Assembly: GCA_030522415.1 (NCBI GenBank)
Contig: JAMASW010000059.1
Span: 1 to 64,000 of the forward strand
Reading direction: 5' to 3'
Length of the DNA stretch: 64,000 nt
Source: Channallabes apus
Taxonomy: Eukaryota; Chordata; Actinopteri; Siluriformes; Clariidae
A program made the position numbers and the translations under genes. Of this stretch, positions 19,211 to 32,700 are shown in pieces (within the stretch, counting starts at the first letter, position 1; every line of letters starts with the position of its first letter). Below the pieces are notes generated by a model, which ran no database searches, was not told the origin of the DNA, and worked only from the letters and a program-made list of their open reading frames with translations.

Positions 19211-19510
19211 TGGGAAAATGACCGTGGTTCCATTACCCCGCAAAGAACCCAAGTGGGGTTAGGTTTAGGGAAAAAGGGGGGGTAGAGGTTAAGACAATTA
19301 GGGAAACGGTCCGGGGGCAGGGTCCAAGGCAAGGGAACTTTGGGGATAGGGTGGGATGGGGGATAGGGTAGGGAAACTCGGGTCCCTGCAGGACTAGAAC
19401 CAACGTTATGCACGGGCCTACCACGACTTTATCAGTCCCAGACCCCTCAAAACCTCCCCTGTAGCTCTGAAAAACATCCCTCCCCTTGGTTAACACTTTG
19501 AGCTCTTTGT

Positions 19511-19571
19511 TGCAAGTCTATTTGGCGCTACGTTTCGGTTTATCTTAACCTTCATCAGGCTTAGACTTGCA
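19511..19571 (-). ncRNA. Hammerhead-ribozyme-like fold, repeated in every array unit
   Basis: On the minus strand a perfect 10-bp outer stem I pairs TGCAAGTCTA with TAGACTTGCA. Inside are an inner GC/GC two-pair helix with an asymmetric internal loop, the core CUGAUGA, a 4-bp stem II GGTT/AACC with loop AAGATA, then GAAAC followed at once by GUA. The predicted cleavage is after GUA, between 19529 and 19528. The open helix is I (type I), as in Penelope-like elements and animal retrozymes. Two departures from the textbook form exist: an unpaired A between CUGAUGA and stem II, and a loopless two-pair helix III whose ACGU palindrome could pair between two copies. It recurs once per unit through the array, about 51 times. 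Transcripts of the minus strand would carry tandem cleavage sites. Confidence 0.6.
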
Positions 19572-19797
19572 TTTTGATGTTCCTCCTGGCTGCTTCGATG
19601 CTAGAGTGATGAAAACTCTGGTAAACTGACCTTTTAAACACATGGGATACACCCCCTTGTTGAAAAAATTGCTCCTTAAATAACAGCCAAGGAAAAATAA
19701 TTTGCTTTACAATTTTTCTGAAAGTTATTTTCTTCTTTAAATTATTTAACTTCAGAAAATAAGTGCACCAGGTAATTATTAAACTTTTTCCAAGTTT

Positions 19798-19969
19798 CCA
19801 AAAATTGTCCCATGATTTTTTTCATGTATTTATGGTTCTTTTTTCCTTTTTTCAGGATTTTTGACCATCAGGACAGAGTTTTTTACTTCATTTCAACTTA
19901 CCAAAAATTGTCCCATAATTTTTATGGTTCTTTTTTACCTTGTTTCAGGATTTTTGACCATCAGGACAG
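19798..19969 (+). repeat. Internal direct duplication within each 876-bp unit
   Basis: CCAAAAATTGTCCCATRATT starts both copies (19798 and 19901). Each then has TTATGGTTCTTTTTT, a pyrimidine run and CAGGATTTTTGACCATCAGG plus ACAG. The two halves are about 103 and 69 bp and differ by small indels. Present in F1 and all array units, so it predates the amplification. Confidence 0.85.
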
Positions 19970-20021
19970 GTAAGCGCAGCAGGTAAGTATTTTTCTTTGA
20001 CTTAATTTTGTTGTTTTTCAG
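19970..20021 (+). other. Splice-site-like motifs near the unit right end
   Basis: Two donor-like sites (ACAG-GTAAGC at 19970 and GCAG-GTAAGT at 19983) are followed by a pyrimidine-rich stretch and an acceptor-like TTTTTCAG ending at 20021. The 39-bp interval from the second donor is too short for normal vertebrate splicing, so any real intron would need a different donor or acceptor. A longer pair is GTAATT at 19772 to TTTTTTCAG at 19855 (84 bp). Shared by all units. Confidence 0.3.
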
Positions 20022-23000
20022 GCTGGTGGAAGACAAAGAGAAGATCCGAGTCCAACTCCATCGGGTGGCACTGGCTGGGTTAGGTTTGGGAAAATGACCG
20101 TGGTTCCATTACCCCGCAAAGAACCCAAGTGGGGTTAGGTTTAGGGAAAAAGGGGGGGTAGAGGTTAAGACAATTAGGGAAACGGTCCGGGGGCAGGGTC
20201 CAAGGCAAGGGAACTTTGGGGATAGGGTGGGATGGGGGATAGGGTAGGGAAACTCGGGTCCCTGCAGGACTAGAACCAACGTTATGCACGGGCCTACCAC
20301 GACTTTATCAGTCCCAGACCCCTCAAAACCTCCCCTGTAGCTCTGAAAAACATCCCTCCCCTTGGTTAACACTTTGAGCTCTTTGTTGCAAGTCTATTTG
20401 GCGCTACGTTTCGGTTTATCTTAACCTTCATCAGGCTTAGACTTGCATTTTGATGTTCCTCCTGGCTGCTTCGATGCTAGAGTGATGAAAACTCTGGTAA
20501 ACTGACCTTTTAAACACATGGGATACACCCCCTTGTTGAAAAAATTGCTCCTTAAATAACAGCCAAGGAAAAATAATTTGCTTTACAATTTTTCTGAAAG
20601 TTATTTTCTTCTTTAAATTATTTAACTTCAGAAAATAAGTGCACCAGGTAATTATTAAACTTTTTCCAAGTTTCCAAAAATTGTCCCATGATTTTTTTCA
20701 TGTATTTATGGTTCTTTTTTCCTTTTTTCAGGATTTTTGACCATCAGGACAGAGTTTTTTACTTCATTTCAACTTACCAAAAATTGTCCCATAATTTTTA
20801 TGGTTCTTTTTTACCTTGTTTCAGGATTTTTGACCATCAGGACAGGTAAGCGCAGCAGGTAAGTATTTTTCTTTGACTTAATTTTGTTGTTTTTCAGGCT
20901 GGTGGAAGACAAAGAGAAGATCCGAGTCCAACTCCATCGGGTGGCACTGGCTGGGTTAGGTTTGGGAAAATGACCGTGGTTCCATTACCCCGCAAAGAAC
21001 CCAAGTGGGGTTAGGTTTAGGGAAAAAGGGGGGGTAGAGGTTAAGACAATTAGGGAAACGGTCCGGGGGCAGGGTCCAAGGCAAGGGAACTTTGGGGATA
21101 GGGTGGGATGGGGGATAGGGTAGGGAAACTCGGGTCCCTGCAGGACTAGAACCAACGTTATGCACGGGCCTACCACGACTTTATCAGTCCCAGACCCCTC
21201 AAAACCTCCCCTGTAGCTCTGAAAAACATCCCTCCCCTTGGTTAACACTTTGAGCTCTTTGTTGCAAGTCTATTTGGCGCTACGTTTCGGTTTATCTTAA
21301 CCTTCATCAGGCTTAGACTTGCATTTTGATGTTCCTCCTGGCTGCTTCGATGCTAGAGTGATGAAAACTCTGGTAAACTGACCTTTTAAACACATGGGAT
21401 ACACCCCCTTGTTGAAAAAATTGCTCCTTAAATAACAGCCAAGGAAAAATAATTTGCTTTACAATTTTTCTGAAAGTTATTTTCTTCTTTAAATTATTTA
21501 ACTTCAGAAAATAAGTGCACCAGGTAATTATTAAACTTTTTCCAAGTTTCCAAAAATTGTCCCATGATTTTTTTCATGTATTTATGGTTCTTTTTTCCTT
21601 TTTTCAGGATTTTTGACCATCAGGACAGAGTTTTTTACTTCATTTCAACTTACCAAAAATTGTCCCATAATTTTTATGGTTCTTTTTTACCTTGTTTCAG
21701 GATTTTTGACCATCAGGACAGGTAAGCGCAGCAGGTAAGTATTTTTCTTTGACTTAATTTTGTTGTTTTTCAGGCTGGTGGAAGACAAAGAGAAGATCCG
21801 AGTCCAACTCCATCGGGTGGCACTGGCTGGGTTAGGTTTGGGAAAATGACCGTGGTTCCATTACCCCGCAAAGAACCCAAGTGGGGTTAGGTTTAGGGAA
21901 AAAGGGGGGGTAGAGGTTAAGACAATTAGGGAAACGGTCCGGGGGCAGGGTCCAAGGCAAGGGAACTTTGGGGATAGGGTGGGATGGGGGATAGGGTAGG
22001 GAAACTCGGGTCCCTGCAGGACTAGAACCAACGTTATGCACGGGCCTACCACGACTTTATCAGTCCCAGACCCCTCAAAACCTCCCCTGTAGCTCTGAAA
22101 AACATCCCTCCCCTTGGTTAACACTTTGAGCTCTTTGTTGCAAGTCTATTTGGCGCTACGTTTCGGTTTATCTTAACCTTCATCAGGCTTAGACTTGCAT
22201 TTTGATGTTCCTCCTGGCTGCTTCGATGCTAGAGTGATGAAAACTCTGGTAAACTGACCTTTTAAACACATGGGATACACCCCCTTGTTGAAAAAATTGC
22301 TCCTTAAATAACAGCCAAGGAAAAATAATTTGCTTTACAATTTTTCTGAAAGTTATTTTCTTCTTTAAATTATTTAACTTCAGAAAATAAGTGCACCAGG
22401 TAATTATTAAACTTTTTCCAAGTTTCCAAAAATTGTCCCATGATTTTTTTCATGTATTTATGGTTCTTTTTTCCTTTTTTCAGGATTTTTGACCATCAGG
22501 ACAGAGTTTTTTACTTCATTTCAACTTACCAAAAATTGTCCCATAATTTTTATGGTTCTTTTTTACCTTGTTTCAGGATTTTTGACCATCAGGACAGGTA
22601 AGCGCAGCAGGTAAGTATTTTTCTTTGACTTAATTTTGTTGTTTTTCAGGCTGGTGGAAGACAAAGAGAAGATCCGAGTCCAACTCCATCGGGTGGCACT
22701 GGCTGGGTTAGGTTTGGGAAAATGACCGTGGTTCCATTACCCCGCAAAGAACCCAAGTGGGGTTAGGTTTAGGGAAAAAGGGGGGGTAGAGGTTAAGACA
22801 ATTAGGGAAACGGTCCGGGGGCAGGGTCCAAGGCAAGGGAACTTTGGGGATAGGGTGGGATGGGGGATAGGGTAGGGAAACTCGGGTCCCTGCAGGACTA
22901 GAACCAACGTTATGCACGGGCCTACCACGACTTTATCAGTCCCAGACCCCTCAAAACCTCCCCTGTAGCTCTGAAAAACATCCCTCCCCTTGGTTAACAC

Positions 23001-24456
23001 TTTGAGCTCTTTGTTGCAAGTCTATTTGGCGCTACGTTTCGGTTTATCTTAACCTTCATCAGGCTTAGACTTGCATTTTGATGTTCCTCCTGGCTGCTTC
23101 GATGCTAGAGTGATGAAAACTCTGGTAAACTGACCTTTTAAACACATGGGATACACCCCCTTGTTGAAAAAATTGCTCCTTAAATAACAGCCAAGGAAAA
23201 ATAATTTGCTTTACAATTTTTCTGAAAGTTATTTTCTTCTTTAAATTATTTAACTTCAGAAAATAAGTGCACCAGGTAATTATTAAACTTTTTCCAAGTT
23301 TCCAAAAATTGTCCCATGATTTTTTTCATGTATTTATGGTTCTTTTTTCCTTTTTTCAGGATTTTTGACCATCAGGACAGAGTTTTTTACTTCATTTCAA
23401 CTTACCAAAAATTGTCCCATAATTTTTATGGTTCTTTTTTACCTTGTTTCAGGATTTTTGACCATCAGGACAGGTAAGCGCAGCAGGTAAGTATTTTTCT
23501 TTGACTTAATTTTGTTGTTTTTCAGGCTGGTGGAAGACAAAGAGAAGATCCGAGTCCAACTCCATCGGGTGGCACTGGCTGGGTTAGGTTTGGGAAAATG
23601 ACCGTGGTTCCATTACCCCGCAAAGAACCCAAGTGGGGTTAGGTTTAGGGAAAAAGGGGGGGTAGAGGTTAAGACAATTAGGGAAACGGTCCGGGGGCAG
23701 GGTCCAAGGCAAGGGAACTTTGGGGATAGGGTGGGATGGGGGATAGGGTAGGGAAACTCGGGTCCCTGCAGGACTAGAACCAACGTTATGCACGGGCCTA
23801 CCACGACTTTATCAGTCCCAGACCCCTCAAAACCTCCCCTGTAGCTCTGAAAAACATCCCTCCCCTTGGTTAACACTTTGAGCTCTTTGTTGCAAGTCTA
23901 TTTGGCGCTACGTTTCGGTTTATCTTAACCTTCATCAGGCTTAGACTTGCATTTTGATGTTCCTCCTGGCTGCTTCGATGCTAGAGTGATGAAAACTCTG
24001 GTAAACTGACCTTTTAAACACATGGGATACACCCCCTTGTTGAAAAAATTGCTCCTTAAATAACAGCCAAGGAAAAATAATTTGCTTTACAATTTTTCTG
24101 AAAGTTATTTTCTTCTTTAAATTATTTAACTTCAGAAAATAAGTGCACCAGGTAATTATTAAACTTTTTCCAAGTTTCCAAAAATTGTCCCATGATTTTT
24201 TTCATGTATTTATGGTTCTTTTTTCCTTTTTTCAGGATTTTTGACCATCAGGACAGAGTTTTTTACTTCATTTCAACTTACCAAAAATTGTCCCATAATT
24301 TTTATGGTTCTTTTTTACCTTGTTTCAGGATTTTTGACCATCAGGACAGGTAAGCGCAGCAGGTAAGTATTTTTCTTTGACTTAATTTTGTTGTTTTTCA
24401 GGCTGGTGGAAGACAAAGAGAAGATCCGAGTCCAACTCCATCGGGTGGCACTGGCT

Positions 24457-25331
24457 GGGTTAGGTTTGGGAAAATGACCGTGGTTCCATTACCCCGCAAA
24501 GAACCCAAGTGGGGTTAGGTTTAGGGAAAAAGGGGGGTAGAGGTTAAGACAATTAGGGAAACGGTCCGGGGGCAGGGTCCAAGGCAAGGGAACTTTGGGG
24601 ATAGGGTGGGATGGGGGATAGGGTAGGGAAACTCGGGTCCCTGCAGGACTAGAACCAACGTTATGCACGGGCCTACCACGACTTTATCAGTCCCAGACCC
24701 CTCAAAACCTCCCCTGTAGCTCTGAAAAACATCCCTCCCCTTGGTTAACACTTTGAGCTCTTTGTTGCAAGTCTATTTGGCGCTACGTTTCGGTTTATCT
24801 TAACCTTCATCAGGCTTAGACTTGCATTTTGATGTTCCTCCTGGCTGCTTCGATGCTAGAGTGATGAAAACTCTGGTAAACTGACCTTTTAAACACATGG
24901 GATACACCCCCTTGTTGAAAAAATTGCTCCTTAAATAACAGCCAAGGAAAAATAATTTGCTTTACAATTTTTCTGAAAGTTATTTTCTTCTTTAAATTAT
25001 TTAACTTCAGAAAATAAGTGCACCAGGTAATTATTAAACTTTTTCCAAGTTTCCAAAAATTGTCCCATGATTTTTTTCATGTATTTATGGTTCTTTTTTC
25101 CTTTTTTCAGGATTTTTGACCATCAGGACAGAGTTTTTTACTTCATTTCAACTTACCAAAAATTGTCCCATAATTTTTATGGTTCTTTTTTACCTTGTTT
25201 CAGGATTTTTGACCATCAGGACAGGTAAGCGCAGCAGGTAAGTATTTTTCTTTGACTTAATTTTGTTGTTTTTCAGGCTGGTGGAAGACAAAGAGAAGAT
25301 CCGAGTCCAACTCCATCGGGTGGCACTGGCT
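24457..25331 (+). repeat. Array unit 7, 875-bp length variant
   Basis: It has six G instead of seven in the G run but keeps the TAGAGG state of ordinary units. It is therefore independent of the units 13-17 variant. Confidence 0.9.
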
Positions 25332-28300
25332 GGGTTAGGTTTGGGAAAATGACCGTGGTTCCATTACCCCGCAAAGAACCCAAGTGGGGTTAGGTTTAGG
25401 GAAAAAGGGGGGGTAGAGGTTAAGACAATTAGGGAAACGGTCCGGGGGCAGGGTCCAAGGCAAGGGAACTTTGGGGATAGGGTGGGATGGGGGATAGGGT
25501 AGGGAAACTCGGGTCCCTGCAGGACTAGAACCAACGTTATGCACGGGCCTACCACGACTTTATCAGTCCCAGACCCCTCAAAACCTCCCCTGTAGCTCTG
25601 AAAAACATCCCTCCCCTTGGTTAACACTTTGAGCTCTTTGTTGCAAGTCTATTTGGCGCTACGTTTCGGTTTATCTTAACCTTCATCAGGCTTAGACTTG
25701 CATTTTGATGTTCCTCCTGGCTGCTTCGATGCTAGAGTGATGAAAACTCTGGTAAACTGACCTTTTAAACACATGGGATACACCCCCTTGTTGAAAAAAT
25801 TGCTCCTTAAATAACAGCCAAGGAAAAATAATTTGCTTTACAATTTTTCTGAAAGTTATTTTCTTCTTTAAATTATTTAACTTCAGAAAATAAGTGCACC
25901 AGGTAATTATTAAACTTTTTCCAAGTTTCCAAAAATTGTCCCATGATTTTTTTCATGTATTTATGGTTCTTTTTTCCTTTTTTCAGGATTTTTGACCATC
26001 AGGACAGAGTTTTTTACTTCATTTCAACTTACCAAAAATTGTCCCATAATTTTTATGGTTCTTTTTTACCTTGTTTCAGGATTTTTGACCATCAGGACAG
26101 GTAAGCGCAGCAGGTAAGTATTTTTCTTTGACTTAATTTTGTTGTTTTTCAGGCTGGTGGAAGACAAAGAGAAGATCCGAGTCCAACTCCATCGGGTGGC
26201 ACTGGCTGGGTTAGGTTTGGGAAAATGACCGTGGTTCCATTACCCCGCAAAGAACCCAAGTGGGGTTAGGTTTAGGGAAAAAGGGGGGGTAGAGGTTAAG
26301 ACAATTAGGGAAACGGTCCGGGGGCAGGGTCCAAGGCAAGGGAACTTTGGGGATAGGGTGGGATGGGGGATAGGGTAGGGAAACTCGGGTCCCTGCAGGA
26401 CTAGAACCAACGTTATGCACGGGCCTACCACGACTTTATCAGTCCCAGACCCCTCAAAACCTCCCCTGTAGCTCTGAAAAACATCCCTCCCCTTGGTTAA
26501 CACTTTGAGCTCTTTGTTGCAAGTCTATTTGGCGCTACGTTTCGGTTTATCTTAACCTTCATCAGGCTTAGACTTGCATTTTGATGTTCCTCCTGGCTGC
26601 TTCGATGCTAGAGTGATGAAAACTCTGGTAAACTGACCTTTTAAACACATGGGATACACCCCCTTGTTGAAAAAATTGCTCCTTAAATAACAGCCAAGGA
26701 AAAATAATTTGCTTTACAATTTTTCTGAAAGTTATTTTCTTCTTTAAATTATTTAACTTCAGAAAATAAGTGCACCAGGTAATTATTAAACTTTTTCCAA
26801 GTTTCCAAAAATTGTCCCATGATTTTTTTCATGTATTTATGGTTCTTTTTTCCTTTTTTCAGGATTTTTGACCATCAGGACAGAGTTTTTTACTTCATTT
26901 CAACTTACCAAAAATTGTCCCATAATTTTTATGGTTCTTTTTTACCTTGTTTCAGGATTTTTGACCATCAGGACAGGTAAGCGCAGCAGGTAAGTATTTT
27001 TCTTTGACTTAATTTTGTTGTTTTTCAGGCTGGTGGAAGACAAAGAGAAGATCCGAGTCCAACTCCATCGGGTGGCACTGGCTGGGTTAGGTTTGGGAAA
27101 ATGACCGTGGTTCCATTACCCCGCAAAGAACCCAAGTGGGGTTAGGTTTAGGGAAAAAGGGGGGGTAGAGGTTAAGACAATTAGGGAAACGGTCCGGGGG
27201 CAGGGTCCAAGGCAAGGGAACTTTGGGGATAGGGTGGGATGGGGGATAGGGTAGGGAAACTCGGGTCCCTGCAGGACTAGAACCAACGTTATGCACGGGC
27301 CTACCACGACTTTATCAGTCCCAGACCCCTCAAAACCTCCCCTGTAGCTCTGAAAAACATCCCTCCCCTTGGTTAACACTTTGAGCTCTTTGTTGCAAGT
27401 CTATTTGGCGCTACGTTTCGGTTTATCTTAACCTTCATCAGGCTTAGACTTGCATTTTGATGTTCCTCCTGGCTGCTTCGATGCTAGAGTGATGAAAACT
27501 CTGGTAAACTGACCTTTTAAACACATGGGATACACCCCCTTGTTGAAAAAATTGCTCCTTAAATAACAGCCAAGGAAAAATAATTTGCTTTACAATTTTT
27601 CTGAAAGTTATTTTCTTCTTTAAATTATTTAACTTCAGAAAATAAGTGCACCAGGTAATTATTAAACTTTTTCCAAGTTTCCAAAAATTGTCCCATGATT
27701 TTTTTCATGTATTTATGGTTCTTTTTTCCTTTTTTCAGGATTTTTGACCATCAGGACAGAGTTTTTTACTTCATTTCAACTTACCAAAAATTGTCCCATA
27801 ATTTTTATGGTTCTTTTTTACCTTGTTTCAGGATTTTTGACCATCAGGACAGGTAAGCGCAGCAGGTAAGTATTTTTCTTTGACTTAATTTTGTTGTTTT
27901 TCAGGCTGGTGGAAGACAAAGAGAAGATCCGAGTCCAACTCCATCGGGTGGCACTGGCTGGGTTAGGTTTGGGAAAATGACCGTGGTTCCATTACCCCGC
28001 AAAGAACCCAAGTGGGGTTAGGTTTAGGGAAAAAGGGGGGGTAGAGGTTAAGACAATTAGGGAAACGGTCCGGGGGCAGGGTCCAAGGCAAGGGAACTTT
28101 GGGGATAGGGTGGGATGGGGGATAGGGTAGGGAAACTCGGGTCCCTGCAGGACTAGAACCAACGTTATGCACGGGCCTACCACGACTTTATCAGTCCCAG
28201 ACCCCTCAAAACCTCCCCTGTAGCTCTGAAAAACATCCCTCCCCTTGGTTAACACTTTGAGCTCTTTGTTGCAAGTCTATTTGGCGCTACGTTTCGGTTT

Positions 28301-29711
28301 ATCTTAACCTTCATCAGGCTTAGACTTGCATTTTGATGTTCCTCCTGGCTGCTTCGATGCTAGAGTGATGAAAACTCTGGTAAACTGACCTTTTAAACAC
28401 ATGGGATACACCCCCTTGTTGAAAAAATTGCTCCTTAAATAACAGCCAAGGAAAAATAATTTGCTTTACAATTTTTCTGAAAGTTATTTTCTTCTTTAAA
28501 TTATTTAACTTCAGAAAATAAGTGCACCAGGTAATTATTAAACTTTTTCCAAGTTTCCAAAAATTGTCCCATGATTTTTTTCATGTATTTATGGTTCTTT
28601 TTTCCTTTTTTCAGGATTTTTGACCATCAGGACAGAGTTTTTTACTTCATTTCAACTTACCAAAAATTGTCCCATAATTTTTATGGTTCTTTTTTACCTT
28701 GTTTCAGGATTTTTGACCATCAGGACAGGTAAGCGCAGCAGGTAAGTATTTTTCTTTGACTTAATTTTGTTGTTTTTCAGGCTGGTGGAAGACAAAGAGA
28801 AGATCCGAGTCCAACTCCATCGGGTGGCACTGGCTGGGTTAGGTTTGGGAAAATGACCGTGGTTCCATTACCCCGCAAAGAACCCAAGTGGGGTTAGGTT
28901 TAGGGAAAAAGGGGGGGTAGAGGTTAAGACAATTAGGGAAACGGTCCGGGGGCAGGGTCCAAGGCAAGGGAACTTTGGGGATAGGGTGGGATGGGGGATA
29001 GGGTAGGGAAACTCGGGTCCCTGCAGGACTAGAACCAACGTTATGCACGGGCCTACCACGACTTTATCAGTCCCAGACCCCTCAAAACCTCCCCTGTAGC
29101 TCTGAAAAACATCCCTCCCCTTGGTTAACACTTTGAGCTCTTTGTTGCAAGTCTATTTGGCGCTACGTTTCGGTTTATCTTAACCTTCATCAGGCTTAGA
29201 CTTGCATTTTGATGTTCCTCCTGGCTGCTTCGATGCTAGAGTGATGAAAACTCTGGTAAACTGACCTTTTAAACACATGGGATACACCCCCTTGTTGAAA
29301 AAATTGCTCCTTAAATAACAGCCAAGGAAAAATAATTTGCTTTACAATTTTTCTGAAAGTTATTTTCTTCTTTAAATTATTTAACTTCAGAAAATAAGTG
29401 CACCAGGTAATTATTAAACTTTTTCCAAGTTTCCAAAAATTGTCCCATGATTTTTTTCATGTATTTATGGTTCTTTTTTCCTTTTTTCAGGATTTTTGAC
29501 CATCAGGACAGAGTTTTTTACTTCATTTCAACTTACCAAAAATTGTCCCATAATTTTTATGGTTCTTTTTTACCTTGTTTCAGGATTTTTGACCATCAGG
29601 ACAGGTAAGTGCAGCAGGTAAGTATTTTTCTTTGACTTAATTTTGTTGTTTTTCAGGCTGGTGGAAGACAAAGAGAAGATCCGAGTCCAACTCCATCGGG
29701 TGGCACTGGCT

Positions 29712-32700
29712 GGGTTAGGTTTGGGAAAATGACCGTGGTTCCATTACCCCGCAAAGAACCCAAGTGGGGTTAGGTTTAGGGAAAAAGGGGGGTAGGGGTT
29801 AAGACAATTAGGGAAACGGTCCGGGGGCAGGGTCCAAGGCAAGGGAACTTTGGGGATAGGGTGGGATGGGGGATAGGGTAGGGAAACTCGGGTCCCTGCA
29901 GGACTAGAACCAACGTTATGCACGGGCCTACCACGACTTTATCAGTCCCAGACCCCTCAAAACCTCCCCTGTAGCTCTGAAAAACATCCCTCCCCTTGGT
30001 TAACACTTTGAGCTCTTTGTTGCAAGTCTATTTGGCGCTACGTTTCGGTTTATCTTAACCTTCATCAGGCTTAGACTTGCATTTTGATGTTCCTCCTGGC
30101 TGCTTCGATGCTAGAGTGATGAAAACTCTGGTAAACTGACCTTTTAAACACATGGGATACACCCCCTTGTTGAAAAAATTGCTCCTTAAATAACAGCCAA
30201 GGAAAAATAATTTGCTTTACAATTTTTCTGAAAGTTATTTTCTTCTTTAAATTATTTAACTTCAGAAAATAAGTGCACCAGGTAATTATTAAACTTTTTC
30301 CAAGTTTCCAAAAATTGTCCCATGATTTTTTTCATGTATTTATGGTTCTTTTTTCCTTTTTTCAGGATTTTTGACCATCAGGACAGAGTTTTTTACTTCA
30401 TTTCAACTTACCAAAAATTGTCCCATAATTTTTATGGTTCTTTTTTACCTTGTTTCAGGATTTTTGACCATCAGGACAGGTAAGTGCAGCAGGTAAGTAT
30501 TTTTCTTTGACTTAATTTTGTTGTTTTTCAGGCTGGTGGAAGACAAAGAGAAGATCCGAGTCCAACTCCATCGGGTGGCACTGGCTGGGTTAGGTTTGGG
30601 AAAATGACCGTGGTTCCATTACCCCGCAAAGAACCCAAGTGGGGTTAGGTTTAGGGAAAAAGGGGGGTAGGGGTTAAGACAATTAGGGAAACGGTCCGGG
30701 GGCAGGGTCCAAGGCAAGGGAACTTTGGGGATAGGGTGGGATGGGGGATAGGGTAGGGAAACTCGGGTCCCTGCAGGACTAGAACCAACGTTATGCACGG
30801 GCCTACCACGACTTTATCAGTCCCAGACCCCTCAAAACCTCCCCTGTAGCTCTGAAAAACATCCCTCCCCTTGGTTAACACTTTGAGCTCTTTGTTGCAA
30901 GTCTATTTGGCGCTACGTTTCGGTTTATCTTAACCTTCATCAGGCTTAGACTTGCATTTTGATGTTCCTCCTGGCTGCTTCGATGCTAGAGTGATGAAAA
31001 CTCTGGTAAACTGACCTTTTAAACACATGGGATACACCCCCTTGTTGAAAAAATTGCTCCTTAAATAACAGCCAAGGAAAAATAATTTGCTTTACAATTT
31101 TTCTGAAAGTTATTTTCTTCTTTAAATTATTTAACTTCAGAAAATAAGTGCACCAGGTAATTATTAAACTTTTTCCAAGTTTCCAAAAATTGTCCCATGA
31201 TTTTTTTCATGTATTTATGGTTCTTTTTTCCTTTTTTCAGGATTTTTGACCATCAGGACAGAGTTTTTTACTTCATTTCAACTTACCAAAAATTGTCCCA
31301 TAATTTTTATGGTTCTTTTTTACCTTGTTTCAGGATTTTTGACCATCAGGACAGGTAAGTGCAGCAGGTAAGTATTTTTCTTTGACTTAATTTTGTTGTT
31401 TTTCAGGCTGGTGGAAGACAAAGAGAAGATCCGAGTCCAACTCCATCGGGTGGCACTGGCTGGGTTAGGTTTGGGAAAATGACCGTGGTTCCATTACCCC
31501 GCAAAGAACCCAAGTGGGGTTAGGTTTAGGGAAAAAGGGGGGTAGGGGTTAAGACAATTAGGGAAACGGTCCGGGGGCAGGGTCCAAGGCAAGGGAACTT
31601 TGGGGATAGGGTGGGATGGGGGATAGGGTAGGGAAACTCGGGTCCCTGCAGGACTAGAACCAACGTTATGCACGGGCCTACCACGACTTTATCAGTCCCA
31701 GACCCCTCAAAACCTCCCCTGTAGCTCTGAAAAACATCCCTCCCCTTGGTTAACACTTTGAGCTCTTTGTTGCAAGTCTATTTGGCGCTACGTTTCGGTT
31801 TATCTTAACCTTCATCAGGCTTAGACTTGCATTTTGATGTTCCTCCTGGCTGCTTCGATGCTAGAGTGATGAAAACTCTGGTAAACTGACCTTTTAAACA
31901 CATGGGATACACCCCCTTGTTGAAAAAATTGCTCCTTAAATAACAGCCAAGGAAAAATAATTTGCTTTACAATTTTTCTGAAAGTTATTTTCTTCTTTAA
32001 ATTATTTAACTTCAGAAAATAAGTGCACCAGGTAATTATTAAACTTTTTCCAAGTTTCCAAAAATTGTCCCATGATTTTTTTCATGTATTTATGGTTCTT
32101 TTTTCCTTTTTTCAGGATTTTTGACCATCAGGACAGAGTTTTTTACTTCATTTCAACTTACCAAAAATTGTCCCATAATTTTTATGGTTCTTTTTTACCT
32201 TGTTTCAGGATTTTTGACCATCAGGACAGGTAAGTGCAGCAGGTAAGTATTTTTCTTTGACTTAATTTTGTTGTTTTTCAGGCTGGTGGAAGACAAAGAG
32301 AAGATCCGAGTCCAACTCCATCGGGTGGCACTGGCTGGGTTAGGTTTGGGAAAATGACCGTGGTTCCATTACCCCGCAAAGAACCCAAGTGGGGTTAGGT
32401 TTAGGGAAAAAGGGGGGTAGGGGTTAAGACAATTAGGGAAACGGTCCGGGGGCAGGGTCCAAGGCAAGGGAACTTTGGGGATAGGGTGGGATGGGGGATA
32501 GGGTAGGGAAACTCGGGTCCCTGCAGGACTAGAACCAACGTTATGCACGGGCCTACCACGACTTTATCAGTCCCAGACCCCTCAAAACCTCCCCTGTAGC
32601 TCTGAAAAACATCCCTCCCCTTGGTTAACACTTTGAGCTCTTTGTTGCAAGTCTATTTGGCGCTACGTTTCGGTTTATCTTAACCTTCATCAGGCTTAGA

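Larger units (their letters stand above)
19201..20076 (+). repeat. Array unit 1, representative module map
   Basis: 19201-19214 is the telomere-like junction. 19215-19262 is a head with TACCCCGCAAAGAACCCAAG. 19276-19282 is a seven-G run. 19283-19403 is the module shared with the long element (AACGGTCC, AGGGTCCAAGGCAAGGGAAC). 19409-19418 is TGCACGGGCC. 19511-19571 is the hammerhead-like fold on minus. 19798-19900 and 19901-19969 are an internal duplication. 19970-20021 holds splice-like sites. 20067-20076 is GGCACTGGCT. The unit mixes features of the long telomere-associated element (both ends) with a Penelope-like ribozyme segment in the middle. Confidence 0.85.
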
